Assembly (NCBI RefSeq): GCF_003797825.1
Contig: NZ_RKME01000006.1
Span: forward strand, 124,001 to 188,000
Reading direction: 5' to 3'
DNA from: Gordonia sp. OPL2
GTDB lineage: Bacteria; Actinomycetota; Actinomycetes; Mycobacteriales; Mycobacteriaceae
Length of the DNA stretch: 64,000 nt
The translations under genes and the position numbers were made by a program. A model generated the notes under the pieces. The model saw nothing but the letters and a program-made list of their open reading frames with translations. It made no database searches and had not been told where the DNA came from. This document shows positions 52,991-62,650 of this stretch, one piece after another (position 1 is the stretch's first letter; each line of letters begins with the position of its first letter).

Positions 52991-54796
52991 GTGGCACCCT
53001 CGAACCCGTCCGCGCTGATCAACGCCGACCGCATCAGCAAGAGCTTCGGCATCAAGCCGTTGCTGGAGTCGGTGTCGCTCGGGGTACACGAGGGCCAGCG
53101 GATCGGTGTGGTCGGCCTCAACGGCGGCGGTAAGACGACGCTGCTCGAGATCCTCGGCGGCATCACCGAGCCCGACAGCGGCCGCGTGTCACGGGCCGGC
53201 GGTATCAAGGTCGCCACCGTCACGCAGCGAGGCGAACTCCCGGCCGGCGCAACCGTCGCCGAGGTGGTCGTCGGCGGGCCGGAGGTGGCGGTCCACGAGT
53301 GGGCGGGCGACCCACGAATCCGTGGGATTCTCAACGGGATAGGGATCGCGGGCCTGCTCGACGCGCGCGTCGACGAACTCTCCGGCGGCCAGCGACGACG
53401 CGTCGGCCTGGCCGCGGCACTCGTCTCCGACGCCGATCTGCTGATCCTCGACGAGCCGACCAACCACCTCGACGTCGAAGGTGTGCAGTGGCTGGCCGAA
53501 CATCTGGTCGCCCGGCGCAGCGCGCTGATCGTCGTCACCCACGACCGATGGTTCCTCGACACCGTTGCCGGCCGCACCTGGGAGGTGCATTCCGGTCGCG
53601 TCGACGAATACGAGGGCGGTTACAACGACTGGATCTTCGCGCGTGCCGAGCGGACACGCCTCGCCGACGCGGCGGAGGAGCGGCGGCAGAACCTCGCCCG
53701 CAAGGAACTCGCGTGGCTCCGGCGGGGACCGCCTGCGCGGACGTCCAAGCCGCGCTACCGGATCGAGGCGGCCGAGCGGCTCATCGCCGACGTCCCGCCG
53801 CCGCGCGACACGGTGACCCTGTCGGCGTTCGCCAAGCGCAGACTGGGGCGGGTCGTCGTCGAGCTGGAGGACGCCCGGATCGCGACCCCGGCGGGGGACA
53901 CCCTGCTCGACGATCTCACGTGGCGTCTCACGCCGGGTGAGCGGATCGGTCTCGTCGGTGTCAACGGATCCGGGAAGACCACGCTGCTCCGCGCGCTGGC
54001 CGGTGACGTCGACGTCGCACCCGGTCGTCGTAAAGAGGGCACGACGGTCTCCATCGGATGGCTCCGCCAGGAGCTCGACGACCTCGACGAGGATCAGCGC
54101 GTGCTCGACGCCGTGGAGGCGGTCGCCACGCGGATCATGGTGGGCGACAAGGAGATGTCCGCGAGCCAGCTGGCCGAGCGACTGGGTTTCACGCCCGCCA
54201 GACAGCGCACACCCGTCGGCGATCTGTCCGGCGGGGAACGGCGTCGTCTGCAGATGACCCGGGTGCTGATGGCCGAACCGAACGTCCTTCTGCTCGACGA
54301 GCCGACCAATGACCTCGACATCGACACGCTGCAGCAACTCGAGGATCTCCTCGACGGCTGGGCGGGCACGATGGTCGTCATCAGTCACGACCGCTACCTG
54401 ATCGAGCGGATCTGCGACAGCACGTGGGCACTGTTCGGCGACGGCAAGCTCACCAACCTGCCGGGGGGCATCGACCAGTACCTGCAGCGCCGACGCGAAC
54501 TCTCCGCGACGACCCCGCGTCGCACCGCCACGGTCCTCGAGCCGTCGGAGGCCGAGCCCCCACCCGCACCGGCCGTGTCCGCGTCGGAGCACCGCGAGGC
54601 GCGCAAGGCGATGAACCGGCTCGAGCGCCAGATCGAGCAATTGACCGCGCGAGAGGACCGACTGCACGCGGCGCTGGCCGAGGCAGCGACCGAGCCGGAT
54701 CGGCTGATGACGCTGAATGCCGAACTGCGACAGGTGGTCGACGACAAGGAGACGGCGGAGGCCGCCTGGCTCGACGCGGCCGAGAAGGTCGAATGA
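52991..54796 (+). CDS. ABC-F ATPase (Uup-like, with C-terminal coiled coil)
   Basis: A 601-aa cytoplasmic protein with two ATPase cassettes: Walker A GLNGGGKTT and GVNGSGKTT, signatures LSGGQRRRV and LSGGERRRL, Walker B ILDEPTNHLD and LLDEPTNDLD, with a linker (about 215-290). The final about 75 residues (HREARKAMNRLERQIEQLTA) are a coiled coil as in Uup. ABC-F proteins act on the ribosome or on translation-linked DNA events. GTG 52991 is 7 nt after TAGGGT (leaderless). It overlaps the epimerase gene by 4 bp. Confidence 0.92.
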   Translation: MAPSNPSALINADRISKSFGIKPLLESVSLGVHEGQRIGVVGLNGGGKTTLLEILGGITEPDSGRVSRAGGIKVATVTQRGELPAGATVAEVVVGGPEVAVHEWAGDPRIRGILNGIGIAGLLDARVDELSGGQRRRVGLAAALVSDADLLILDEPTNHLDVEGVQWLAEHLVARRSALIVVTHDRWFLDTVAGRTWEVHSGRVDEYEGGYNDWIFARAERTRLADAAEERRQNLARKELAWLRRGPPARTSKPRYRIEAAERLIADVPPPRDTVTLSAFAKRRLGRVVVELEDARIATPAGDTLLDDLTWRLTPGERIGLVGVNGSGKTTLLRALAGDVDVAPGRRKEGTTVSIGWLRQELDDLDEDQRVLDAVEAVATRIMVGDKEMSASQLAERLGFTPARQRTPVGDLSGGERRRLQMTRVLMAEPNVLLLDEPTNDLDIDTLQQLEDLLDGWAGTMVVISHDRYLIERICDSTWALFGDGKLTNLPGGIDQYLQRRRELSATTPRRTATVLEPSEAEPPPAPAVSASEHREARKAMNRLERQIEQLTAREDRLHAALAEAATEPDRLMTLNAELRQVVDDKETAEAAWLDAAEKVE

Positions 54797-55590
54797 CCTT
54801 GGACGCGGCCACCTCCGACGTCGTCATCAGCTCGTCCGACGCCGCCGCCCGGGTCAGCGCGCAGGGCGGCCGCCTGACGTCGTTGACCGTCCGCGGACAC
54901 GAGGTCCTCCAGCAGGGTGCACCGTACGGCTGCTTCCCGATGGTCCCGTGGTGCGGTCGCATGCGCGACGGCATCCTCGGCTTCCGCGGTGGCCGTCATG
55001 AGTTCGAACAGAACGACCCGCCACACGCGCTGCACGGGACTGCGCGCGATCATCTCTGGGAGATCGACGCCGACGACGACAGCTCCGTGCGCCTGCGGCA
55101 CGGGCTGCGGCCGTGGTGGCCCTTCGACGGCGTGGTGACCCAGACGCTGGCCATCACGCCTGGTGAACTCGTGATGTCACTGCGTGTCTCGTCGGACACC
55201 GAGACCTTTCCGGCGCAGGCGGGCTGGCATCCCTGGTTCCGACGTCGGCTCACCACGACGCCGGAGAGCGCTCTGCGCGTGGACTTCCGGCCGCGGTGGC
55301 AGGAGGAGCGGGGCGTCGATTACCTGCCCACCGGTCGACGGATCACTCCACAGGAGTCGCCGTTGGACGACTGCTTCGGGATGCCCCACGGCGTCGATGT
55401 CGCCCTCGAGTGGCCTGACCTGCTCCACCTGCGGATTCGAAGCGACGCACGGTGGGTCGTGGTCTTCGATCATCGTCCGTTCGCCACGTGCGTCGAACCA
55501 CAGACCGGTCCGCCCAACGGGATCAACACCGCACCCGATCTCGTCGGCCCGGGCGAGGATCTGCTGGTGACGACCACCTGGACGTGGTGA
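54793..55590 (+). CDS. aldose 1-epimerase family protein (GalM-like)
   Basis: A 265-aa protein of the mutarotase superfamily with PYGCFPMVPWCGRMRDG, HALHGTARDHLWE (catalytic His region) and the GWHPWFRRRL segment. It interconverts sugar anomers. ATG 54793 overlaps the ABC-F stop in ATGA. It is convergent with galK, so it borders the galactose block and may serve it. Confidence 0.88.
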   Translation: MTLDAATSDVVISSSDAAARVSAQGGRLTSLTVRGHEVLQQGAPYGCFPMVPWCGRMRDGILGFRGGRHEFEQNDPPHALHGTARDHLWEIDADDDSSVRLRHGLRPWWPFDGVVTQTLAITPGELVMSLRVSSDTETFPAQAGWHPWFRRRLTTTPESALRVDFRPRWQEERGVDYLPTGRRITPQESPLDDCFGMPHGVDVALEWPDLLHLRIRSDARWVVVFDHRPFATCVEPQTGPPNGINTAPDLVGPGEDLLVTTTWTW

Positions 55591-55635
55591 GCCGCCCACC
55601 GCGTGCTCACCGAACCCGGTGGCCGGGAAGCCCGT

Positions 55636-56745
55636 TCAGAGTAGATGTGCCCCCGGACCGGGACGCACGACACGGATCGTCGGCGTCGGATGACCCGCCG
55701 CCGACACGATGTCGGGCAATTCCGCGATGAGCCGCTCGGCGGAGTCCGCCGTGCACAGCGCGATCACCGAGCCGCCGAATCCTCCGCCGGTCATCCGCGC
55801 GCCGTACGCCCCGCGGAGCTGAGCCGTCTCGGCGATGAGATCGATTGTGGGCGTGGTGATCTCGAAGTCGTCCCGCATCGACTCGTGCGAGGCGTTCATG
55901 AGGGCGCCGAGAGCAGTCTCGTCGCGCTCGCGCAGCGCGGCCGATGCGGCGAGCACACGTGCATTCTCCGTGAGGATGTGACGCGCCCGCCGTCGTTCCG
56001 TGCCCTCGGGCAGTCGACGCCATGCGTCCTCGTCGGCATCTCGCAGCGAAGCCACGCCCAACGATGCGGCGGCGGCCTCGCAGGATGCGCGTCGGGCGGC
56101 GTACTCACCCGCGGCGTGCCGGTGCGGTGAGTTCGAGTCGATGACGAGGATCGTCGCGGACTCGTCGACGGGTACCCCGGTGACCTCGAGGGAACGGAAG
56201 TCGATGAGCATCGCGGTGTCGGCCCGGCCGAACAGACTCGCGAGTTGATCGAGGAGTCCGGTGGGTGCTCCGACGTAGTCGTTCTCGGCGCGTTGTGCGA
56301 TGCGGGCGAGCTCATGCCCCGACAGCTCCGAGTGGGCCGTGAGAGCCAGCAGGACAGCGCATTCCAGTGCCGCCGACGACGACAACCCGGATCCGACGGG
56401 CACCGTGGACGTGATCGTCATCCGTCCAGCCGCAACCTCGTGCCCGGCGTTGCGCAACGCCCACACGCATCCGGCGATGTAGGCGCCCCATCCGCTGATC
56501 TCGCCGGGTCGGGTGCCCAGATCGATGCTGACGGTGTCGGATTCCGCGTCGGAGGATGCGATGATCACCGAGCCGTCGCCGGCGTCGTCGGCGGGGCGGA
56601 ACGACACCGTCGTGCCGAGGTCGAGCGCGATCGGCAGGGCGTAGCCGAGGTTGTAGTCGGTGTGCTCGCCGATCAGATTCACCCGTCCGGGTGCGTAAGC
56701 GGTGGTCGCACAGGCGTCGGCGTCGTGGCCCGTCGTCGCGTTCAT
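55636..56745 (-). CDS. galK: galactokinase
   Basis: Phosphorylates galactose to galactose-1-phosphate. The 369-aa GHMP kinase has APGRVNLIGEHTDYNLGYAL, ATP loop VPVGSGLSSSAALE and GARMTGGGFGGSVIAL. ATG 56745 overlaps the galT stop in ATGA, so it is the third gene of deoR-galT-galK. Confidence 0.95.
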   Translation of the reverse strand: MNATTGHDADACATTAYAPGRVNLIGEHTDYNLGYALPIALDLGTTVSFRPADDAGDGSVIIASSDAESDTVSIDLGTRPGEISGWGAYIAGCVWALRNAGHEVAAGRMTITSTVPVGSGLSSSAALECAVLLALTAHSELSGHELARIAQRAENDYVGAPTGLLDQLASLFGRADTAMLIDFRSLEVTGVPVDESATILVIDSNSPHRHAAGEYAARRASCEAAAASLGVASLRDADEDAWRRLPEGTERRRARHILTENARVLAASAALRERDETALGALMNASHESMRDDFEITTPTIDLIAETAQLRGAYGARMTGGGFGGSVIALCTADSAERLIAELPDIVSAAGHPTPTIRVVRPGPGAHLL

Positions 56746-57938
56746 GCCAGTGCCTTCCGCAGTTCGGCTGCGACCGTCTCGGGCATCTTGTCGGTGACGA
56801 AAGCGTCTCGGCCCGACTCGGATCCGGCGAGGTACTTCAGTTTGTCCGCGCTGCGTCTGATCGAGAACAGCTCGGCGTGGAGATAGCCCTCTGTCGACCC
56901 GGCGCGGTACTGATGCCAGGATGCGATGTAGGGCAGGGGCGTGTCGTAGAGCGCGTCGTACGTCCGCAGGATCGTGAGATAGACCTGGGCGAGGTCATCG
57001 GTCTCGGCGTCGGTGAGTTCGGCGAGACGCCGAACACGCCGCTTCGGGTAGATGTGCACCTCCGCGGGCCATCGCGCGGCGTAGGGAACGAAGGCCGTCG
57101 TGTGTTCGGTGTGCACCAGGATCCGCTCACCGCAGGCGATCTCGTCGGCGACGATGGACTCGAACAGATCGGTCCCGGTCTGTGCCCGATGTTCCGCCGC
57201 GGTCCGCAGCAAGGCGGCGGTGCGCGGCGTCCGGAACGGGTAGGCGTAGATCTGGCCGTGCGGGTGCGTCAAGGTCACGCCGATCTCCTCGCCTCGGTTC
57301 TCGAAGCAGAACACCTCCTCGACTCCGTCTCGCGACAGCAGGTCCTCGGTGCGTTGAGCCCACGTGTCCACCACCAGGCGGGCACGGGCTGCGGACAGGC
57401 GGGAGAACGCGCCGTCGTGATCGCTGGTGAAGCAGACCACCTCGCATCGGCCATATCCGGCGGCCTCGATCTCGAGGTCGCCGTCGTCCCCGGGCAGGCT
57501 GAATCCGGTACCGGCGTGCGCCGTCGACAATGACGGGAATCGGTTCTCGAAAACGGCGACGTCGTAGTCCGCGGCGGGGATCTCGCTCGAGCGACCCGAC
57601 GGATCCGGACACAGCGGGCACATCTGCCGCGGCGGCTTGTAGGTCCGTTCCTGGCGGGCGGGCGCCATCATCACCCAGTCGCCGGTCCGCGGGTCCCGGC
57701 GAACGTGGGTGGGTGAGGTGTTCGGCCGGGCCGGCAGGTCACGGTGATCGACGCCCGGTGCCGGCGCCTCCTCGGACGCGGAGAAGAACAGGAGCTCGCG
57801 GCCGTCGGCGAGTTCGGCGACCTGTGGTTCCGGTAGATCGCGAGCGGGCAGCGCACGATCGGTCGGTGCGGGGACGCTCGGGTCTCGGTCGGCCCCCTCC
57901 GTCTGGTGCGTGTGTCGTTCGGTGTCAGGCGAATTCAT
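56742..57938 (-). CDS. galT: galactose-1-phosphate uridylyltransferase
   Basis: Transfers UMP between UDP-glucose and galactose-1-phosphate. The 398-aa HIT-superfamily enzyme has the active site HPHGQ with nucleophile His227, the zinc-site start CPLCP (Cys107/Cys110), and FENRFPSL. The N-terminal about 70 residues are an extension. It overlaps both deoR and galK by 4 bp (ATGA). Confidence 0.95.
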   Translation of the reverse strand: MNSPDTERHTHQTEGADRDPSVPAPTDRALPARDLPEPQVAELADGRELLFFSASEEAPAPGVDHRDLPARPNTSPTHVRRDPRTGDWVMMAPARQERTYKPPRQMCPLCPDPSGRSSEIPAADYDVAVFENRFPSLSTAHAGTGFSLPGDDGDLEIEAAGYGRCEVVCFTSDHDGAFSRLSAARARLVVDTWAQRTEDLLSRDGVEEVFCFENRGEEIGVTLTHPHGQIYAYPFRTPRTAALLRTAAEHRAQTGTDLFESIVADEIACGERILVHTEHTTAFVPYAARWPAEVHIYPKRRVRRLAELTDAETDDLAQVYLTILRTYDALYDTPLPYIASWHQYRAGSTEGYLHAELFSIRRSADKLKYLAGSESGRDAFVTDKMPETVAAELRKALA

Positions 57939-58729
57939 TGTGGTGTGCTTTCGGCGGTCGTGATCAGGATGACGTCGGCAAGGGTCTCGCGGTGCTCGTC
58001 GGGAAGTCCGGAGTCGGTGACGAGGCGGTCGATGCGGTCGAAGTCGGCGAACAGGTGCGCGCCGATCTCGTCGTACTTCGTGTGGTCGGCCAACACCACC
58101 GCCGAACGGGCGGTACCGAGGAGCTTTCGATTGGTCTCCGCCTCACCGAGATTCGGTGTCGTGAACCCCGCCTCCGGATCGATGCCGTGGGTGCCGACGA
58201 ATGCCCGGTCGGTCCGGTATCTCTCGAGCGCGGCGTTGGCGATCGGGCCGACGAGGGCGTCGGACGGTGTGCGTTGTCCGCCCGTGAGCTGGACGAGGGA
58301 GGGGTCGAGACGATCGTCCGCGGGGTCGGTCAGCAGTTCGAAGATCGACACGGAATTGGTCACGACCGAGATGTCTCGTCCACGCAGCAGTCGCGCGAGT
58401 TCCAGCGTGGTGGTGCCGGCTCCGATCGCGACCGTCATCCCGTCCTCCACCAGCCTCAACGCCTCGGCGGCGATCGCGCGCTTGGCCGCGGGCTCGCGGG
58501 TCGCCTTCAACGACGACGGCGGTTCCAGGCCACGACCGGTCACCTCGCCGTCTGCGCGCACGGCCCCGCCGTGGACCTTGTTGAGCTCGCCCTCGGCCTC
58601 GAGCTGATCGAGGTCGCGCCGGATCGTCATCTCCGAGACACCGAGTTCGGCGGCCAGATCGGTGACCCGGACGGCACCCCGGGACACCACCGCCGTCAAA
58701 ACACGTCCCCGACGCTCAGCTGCAAGCAT
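57935..58729 (-). CDS. DeoR-family sugar regulator
   Basis: A 264-aa regulator: DeoR helix-turn-helix (about 5-60, RVTDLAAELGVSEMTIRRDL) and a sugar-phosphate-sensing domain (AIGAGTTTLELARLL, KLLGTARSAVVLADHTKYDEIG). ATG 58729 is 6 nt after TAAGAT (leaderless). It leads galTK and is divergent from the SSS symporter gene, so it probably represses galactose uptake and use, released by a galactose-derived phosphate. Confidence 0.92.
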   Translation of the reverse strand: MLAAERRGRVLTAVVSRGAVRVTDLAAELGVSEMTIRRDLDQLEAEGELNKVHGGAVRADGEVTGRGLEPPSSLKATREPAAKRAIAAEALRLVEDGMTVAIGAGTTTLELARLLRGRDISVVTNSVSIFELLTDPADDRLDPSLVQLTGGQRTPSDALVGPIANAALERYRTDRAFVGTHGIDPEAGFTTPNLGEAETNRKLLGTARSAVVLADHTKYDEIGAHLFADFDRIDRLVTDSGLPDEHRETLADVILITTAESTPQ

Positions 58730-58779
58730 GGCGCGATCTTAGCAACACCGAACCAAATCAAACAGAAATTCACAGTTCC

Positions 58780-58806
58780 CTGTTGCCTTGCTGTTGGCTT
58801 CTGTTA
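58780..58806. promoter_or_regulatory. CTGTT direct repeats in the deoR-symporter intergenic region
   Basis: CTGTTG (58780), CTGTTG (58791) and CTGTTA (58801) at helical-turn spacing (11 and 10 bp), preceded by AAACAGAAA (58760). The A/T-rich block stands out and suits a DeoR-type operator controlling both directions. Confidence 0.55.
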
Positions 58807-58852
58807 GTTTCTGACGGTCATTGAGATTGCTGAGCGCAACAAGGGGGTTGCC

Positions 58853-60556
58853 GTGCACCTGGCATCCGACTCCATCCTCAGGTTGAACACCGGAGTGATG
58901 GATTACGTACTGATCGCCATCTACTTCGTGTTCGTCCTCGGGATCGGATACCTCGCCCGAAGTCAGGTGGCCACGAGCATCGACTTCTTCCTGTCGGGGC
59001 GGCGTCTGCCCGCGTGGGTCACCGGCATCGCTTTCGTGTCGGCCAACCTGGGAGCCGTCGAGATCATGGGCATGTCGGCGAACGGCGCCCAGATCGGTCT
59101 GGCGACGATGCACTACTACTGGATCGGCGCCATCCCCGCGATGGTCTTCCTCGGCATCGTGATGATGCCCTTCTACTACGGATCGAAGGTCCGCAGCGTC
59201 CCCGAGTTCATGCGGCGACGCTTCGGAACCGGGGCACACCTCGTCAACGCGCTCAGCTTCGCGGTCGCGCAGGTCCTCATCGCCGGCGTCAACCTCTTCC
59301 TGCTCGCCACCGTCATCAACGCGGTTCTCGGCTGGCCCCAATGGATCTCGCTGATCGTCGCCGCGGCGGTGGTGCTCACCTACACCGCACTCGGCGGGTT
59401 GTCGGCGGCCATCTACAACGAGGTGCTGCAGTTCTTCGTCATCCTCGCGGCGCTGGTCCCACTCACCGTCATCGGCCTGATCAAGGTCGGCGGCTGGAGC
59501 GGACTGAAGGAGAAGGTCATCGACACCCACGCTCCCGACGGCACCGTGACCGCCACCGTCAGCGAGCAACTGTCGTCCTGGCCAGGCCAGGCGCTGAGCG
59601 GTTTCGAATCACCCGTGTGGTCGGTCATCGGCATCGTCTTCGGGCTCGGCTTCGTCCTCTCCTTCGGCTACTGGACCACCAACTTCGTCGAGGTGCAGCG
59701 CGCGATGGCGTCGGACTCGATGTCCTCGGCGCGGCGCGCACCCATCATCGGTGCCATCCCGAAGATGTTCATCCCCTTCGTCGTCGTCGTTCCGGGCATG
59801 ATCTGCGCCGCCGCGATCGGAGACATGATCCACCTCAAGAACACGGGCGCCGGCGACGGCGTCACCTACAACGACGCGATGCTGCTGATGATGCGCGACA
59901 TCCTGCCCAACGGACTGCTGGGCGTCGCGGTCGCCGGCCTGATCGCCTCCTTCATGGCCGGTATGGCCGCCAACGTGTCCGCGTTCAACACCGTGTTCAG
60001 CTACGACATCTGGCAGCAATACGTGGTGAAGAACCGCGAGGACCGCTACTACATCACCGTCGGCCGGGTCGCGACAGTTGCCGCGGTGATCCTGGCGATC
60101 GGCACCGCGACGATCGCATCGGGCTACTCGAACCTGATGGACTACCTGCAGACGCTGTTCGGTTTCTTCAACGCGCCGCTGTTCGCCACCTTCATCCTGG
60201 GCATGTTCTGGAAACGCATGACGCCGACCGCCGGTTGGGTCGGCCTGGTCGGCGGGACATCGGCGGCGGTCGTGGTGTTCCTCCTCCAGGAGACCGGCGT
60301 GATCAATCTGCCCGGACAGGGCATGCCGTTCATCGCGGCGTCGGCCGCCTTCGTCGTCGACATCCTTCTGTCCGTGGCGATCTCGCTGGTCACCACACCT
60401 AAGCCGGTCGCCGAGCTGAACGGATTCGTCTACTCGATGACCGACAAGTCGACGCTGTTGGGTGACGACAGCAGGCTGCCGTGGATCGCCCGGCCGGTCC
60501 CGCTGGCGGGTGTGGTCCTCACGCTCGTCGTCATCCTCAACCTCGTCTTCCACTGA
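58853..60556 (+). CDS. sodium:solute symporter (SSS family), probable galactose transporter
   Basis: A 567-aa protein with about 13-14 helices: YVLIAIYFVFVLGIGYLA at the start, FFLSGRRLPAWVTGIAFVSA, GGLSAAIYNEVLQFFVIL, and the sodium-site helix GLIASFMAGMAANVSAFNTV. GTG 58853 has AGGGGG about 6 nt upstream. Divergence from deoR-galTK points to galactose as substrate; other sugars are possible. Confidence 0.9.
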   Translation: MHLASDSILRLNTGVMDYVLIAIYFVFVLGIGYLARSQVATSIDFFLSGRRLPAWVTGIAFVSANLGAVEIMGMSANGAQIGLATMHYYWIGAIPAMVFLGIVMMPFYYGSKVRSVPEFMRRRFGTGAHLVNALSFAVAQVLIAGVNLFLLATVINAVLGWPQWISLIVAAAVVLTYTALGGLSAAIYNEVLQFFVILAALVPLTVIGLIKVGGWSGLKEKVIDTHAPDGTVTATVSEQLSSWPGQALSGFESPVWSVIGIVFGLGFVLSFGYWTTNFVEVQRAMASDSMSSARRAPIIGAIPKMFIPFVVVVPGMICAAAIGDMIHLKNTGAGDGVTYNDAMLLMMRDILPNGLLGVAVAGLIASFMAGMAANVSAFNTVFSYDIWQQYVVKNREDRYYITVGRVATVAAVILAIGTATIASGYSNLMDYLQTLFGFFNAPLFATFILGMFWKRMTPTAGWVGLVGGTSAAVVVFLLQETGVINLPGQGMPFIAASAAFVVDILLSVAISLVTTPKPVAELNGFVYSMTDKSTLLGDDSRLPWIARPVPLAGVVLTLVVILNLVFH

Positions 60557-60576
60557 TCAGTGCAGGAGCTTCTCTG

Positions 60577-60846
60577 ATGAACGACACGAAGAACAGGATC
60601 GTCGCGCGGCTGTTCGACATCCGCAACATCATCGGTGCGCTGATGGGGATCTACGGCGTGATCCTGCTGATCGCGGGCCTCGCGCCGACCGTTGCCGAGG
60701 CCGGTGCCGGCGACGCGGCGCGGTCCACCGATCCCATCGACATGTCCGCGGGCGATGGCGCCAACACGTGGGTCGGCATCATCCTTCTCGTCGTCGCGGC
60801 CGTCTTCATCGGCTGGGCCGCGTGGCGCCCGCCCCGTCGATCCTGA
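60577..60846 (+). CDS. small two-helix membrane protein downstream of the SSS symporter
   Basis: An 89-aa protein: basic start (MNDTKNRIVARLFDIRNIIG), helix 1 (about 17-38), a short extracellular-type loop rich in Ala/Gly/Asp, and helix 2 (about 65-82) ending in RPPRRS. AGGAG is about 9 nt before ATG 60577, and the gene is 20 bp after the symporter. No family recognised; probably an accessory subunit. Confidence 0.75.
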   Translation: MNDTKNRIVARLFDIRNIIGALMGIYGVILLIAGLAPTVAEAGAGDAARSTDPIDMSAGDGANTWVGIILLVVAAVFIGWAAWRPPRRS

Positions 60847-60867
60847 CGGTCCCGTCGGCGGCGGGGG

Positions 60868-61761
60868 TCAGCGTCGGATGACGCCGTTGACCATCGCCGC
60901 AACCGCGATCGCCCCGGCTTGATTGATGTGGTACGGGTAGGCGATCCGGTTGGACAGTGCGCTCTCGTACCAGGGCGTGATCAGGTTACACGGATCATGG
61001 CCCGCCGACAGCCGGTTGGCATCGACGAACGTGCCGTCGACCTTGGCGGTGGCGCGACGCAGGGCATCGCCGGCCCGATCGAACACCCGATTCATCCAGC
61101 GCACGTCCGGATCGCTGATCGGGACCATCGGCCAGCAGCCGTGCGTGCCCATGAAACCGCCGATGCCGACGACGATGATCTGGGCGTGCGGAGCCTTGCG
61201 GCGGATCGCCCGCAGGGCCGGGGTGACCCGGTTCTCCATCCGCGCCACGCGCCATCCGACCTCGGCGGCCAGGCGGCGGTTCGACCGGCAGAACCGGTCG
61301 GTGAAGGGTGCGGTGGTGCACTGACCGAGGATCGCTCCCCATCGCATGTCGTTGCCGCCGATGCTGACGGTGATCAGCTGTGCGTCCCGCGGGACGAGAT
61401 GCACCTGAGGCGGTTTCCATCCCGCGTTCGTGTGCTGACCGTTCGCATAGAGGTCGGGTGCCTGCGCGCCGGCGCACGAGGTGTCGACGAAACGGCGGGG
61501 AAGCGTCAGCGCGGCCACGATGGTGGGGTAGTTGAACGCCGAGCGCTTGCACCCGAGGAAGTAGTCGGGTGTGGGCGTGAAGAAGCCGCCCGAGGCCCGG
61601 GAATCTCCCATCGCGACGTACGGGCCGCCGGTGTAGCGCACCGGGGTGGGGGCGGGCGCGGCCTGCGCGGACGGAGCGACCGCAACCGAGATCACGGTCG
61701 TCGCCGCGAGCATCATCGTCAGGAGTGCTGTTGCCGCACTCCGTGTCCCACGCCTGATCAC
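60868..61761 (-). CDS. secreted SGNH-fold hydrolase
   Basis: A 297-aa exported esterase or lipase. Signal peptide (about 1-33, LLTMMLAATTVISVAVAP, ending AQAAPAP). Block I VAMGDSRASGGFF (catalytic Ser), block III SIGGNDMRWG, and the C-terminal YPYHINQAG with catalytic His. Several cysteines suggest disulfides. GTG 61761 has GAGG 6 nt upstream; GTG 61773 is an alternative. Confidence 0.88.
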   Translation of the reverse strand: MIRRGTRSAATALLTMMLAATTVISVAVAPSAQAAPAPTPVRYTGGPYVAMGDSRASGGFFTPTPDYFLGCKRSAFNYPTIVAALTLPRRFVDTSCAGAQAPDLYANGQHTNAGWKPPQVHLVPRDAQLITVSIGGNDMRWGAILGQCTTAPFTDRFCRSNRRLAAEVGWRVARMENRVTPALRAIRRKAPHAQIIVVGIGGFMGTHGCWPMVPISDPDVRWMNRVFDRAGDALRRATAKVDGTFVDANRLSAGHDPCNLITPWYESALSNRIAYPYHINQAGAIAVAAMVNGVIRR

Positions 61762-61870
61762 CAGCCACCTCACACAACGCCCACGCCCGGTGCGGCCGAT
61801 ACCGCACGCCACCAGGGATTGTAGGGGAGGAGTGTGTGCCCTGTGGGGCAAAGCGATCCGATCCGATCGC

Positions 61871-62611
61871 TCAGGTGACACACGAGGTGTCGCATCTCCG
61901 TGCGAAATCCTCGATCAGCATCGCGGTGGGTTCGGGTTGGATGAGCGGGAACAGATGGGTGGCACGCGGGACGACCCGCAGCTCGGCCCGGTCGGTGGCG
62001 GCGACGAATCGTCGCTCGTGGATGCGGAATTGGTCCCAACCGCCGTTGAGGAACTCCACCGGTCCGGGATATCGGGACAGTTCGGTGAGGGCGTCGAATC
62101 GCGACAGTTCGCCGACGACGTCGCGGATGGAGTGCAGTGCCAACCCACCCGCCTCCATGTCGCGCGCGACCCGGGTCCCGACGGCCAGCCGGGTCAGACC
62201 CTTGCTGATCGCCGCGGCCTGCGCGGGCAGAAAGCTCGTCGCGGCACCGAACGCCTGGAACGGCGCGGCGAGCAGGCTGCTGGGCTGCGCGGTCGCGCAC
62301 ATCGCGACCAGGCCGGCCACCTCGCCGGGATGCCTGCCGGCGGTGGCCATCGCGACGTAGCCGCCGAGCGACATACCCGCGACGATCACCGGTCCGCCGA
62401 GTTCATGCGCCGCATCGAGGACCGCCTGCACGGCGCCGTCCATGGTGAACGTCTCATCGGTGCGTCCACCGTGTCCGGGCAGGTCGGGCGTGGCCACGGC
62501 CCGGTCGGTGATACCGGCCGCGATGCGGTGCAGCGACGCCCCGCTCACCCGGAGTCCGTGGACGAGGACGACAGGGACAGGGACAGGCGACATCTCGGAC
62601 GCGGCGCTCAT
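61871..62611 (-). CDS. alpha/beta hydrolase
   Basis: A 246-aa alpha/beta-hydrolase: oxyanion strand VVLVHGLRVSG, nucleophile elbow AGMSLGGYVAM, and catalytic His in RATHLFPLIQPEP. No signal peptide. Substrate unknown; the SGNH gene on the same strand lies 109 bp downstream. Confidence 0.9.
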   Translation of the reverse strand: MSAASEMSPVPVPVVLVHGLRVSGASLHRIAAGITDRAVATPDLPGHGGRTDETFTMDGAVQAVLDAAHELGGPVIVAGMSLGGYVAMATAGRHPGEVAGLVAMCATAQPSSLLAAPFQAFGAATSFLPAQAAAISKGLTRLAVGTRVARDMEAGGLALHSIRDVVGELSRFDALTELSRYPGPVEFLNGGWDQFRIHERRFVAATDRAELRVVPRATHLFPLIQPEPTAMLIEDFARRCDTSCVT

Positions 62612-62650
62612 CGGGTGTCAGTATGCCTGTCCGACGGCGGGTTGTCGCGG

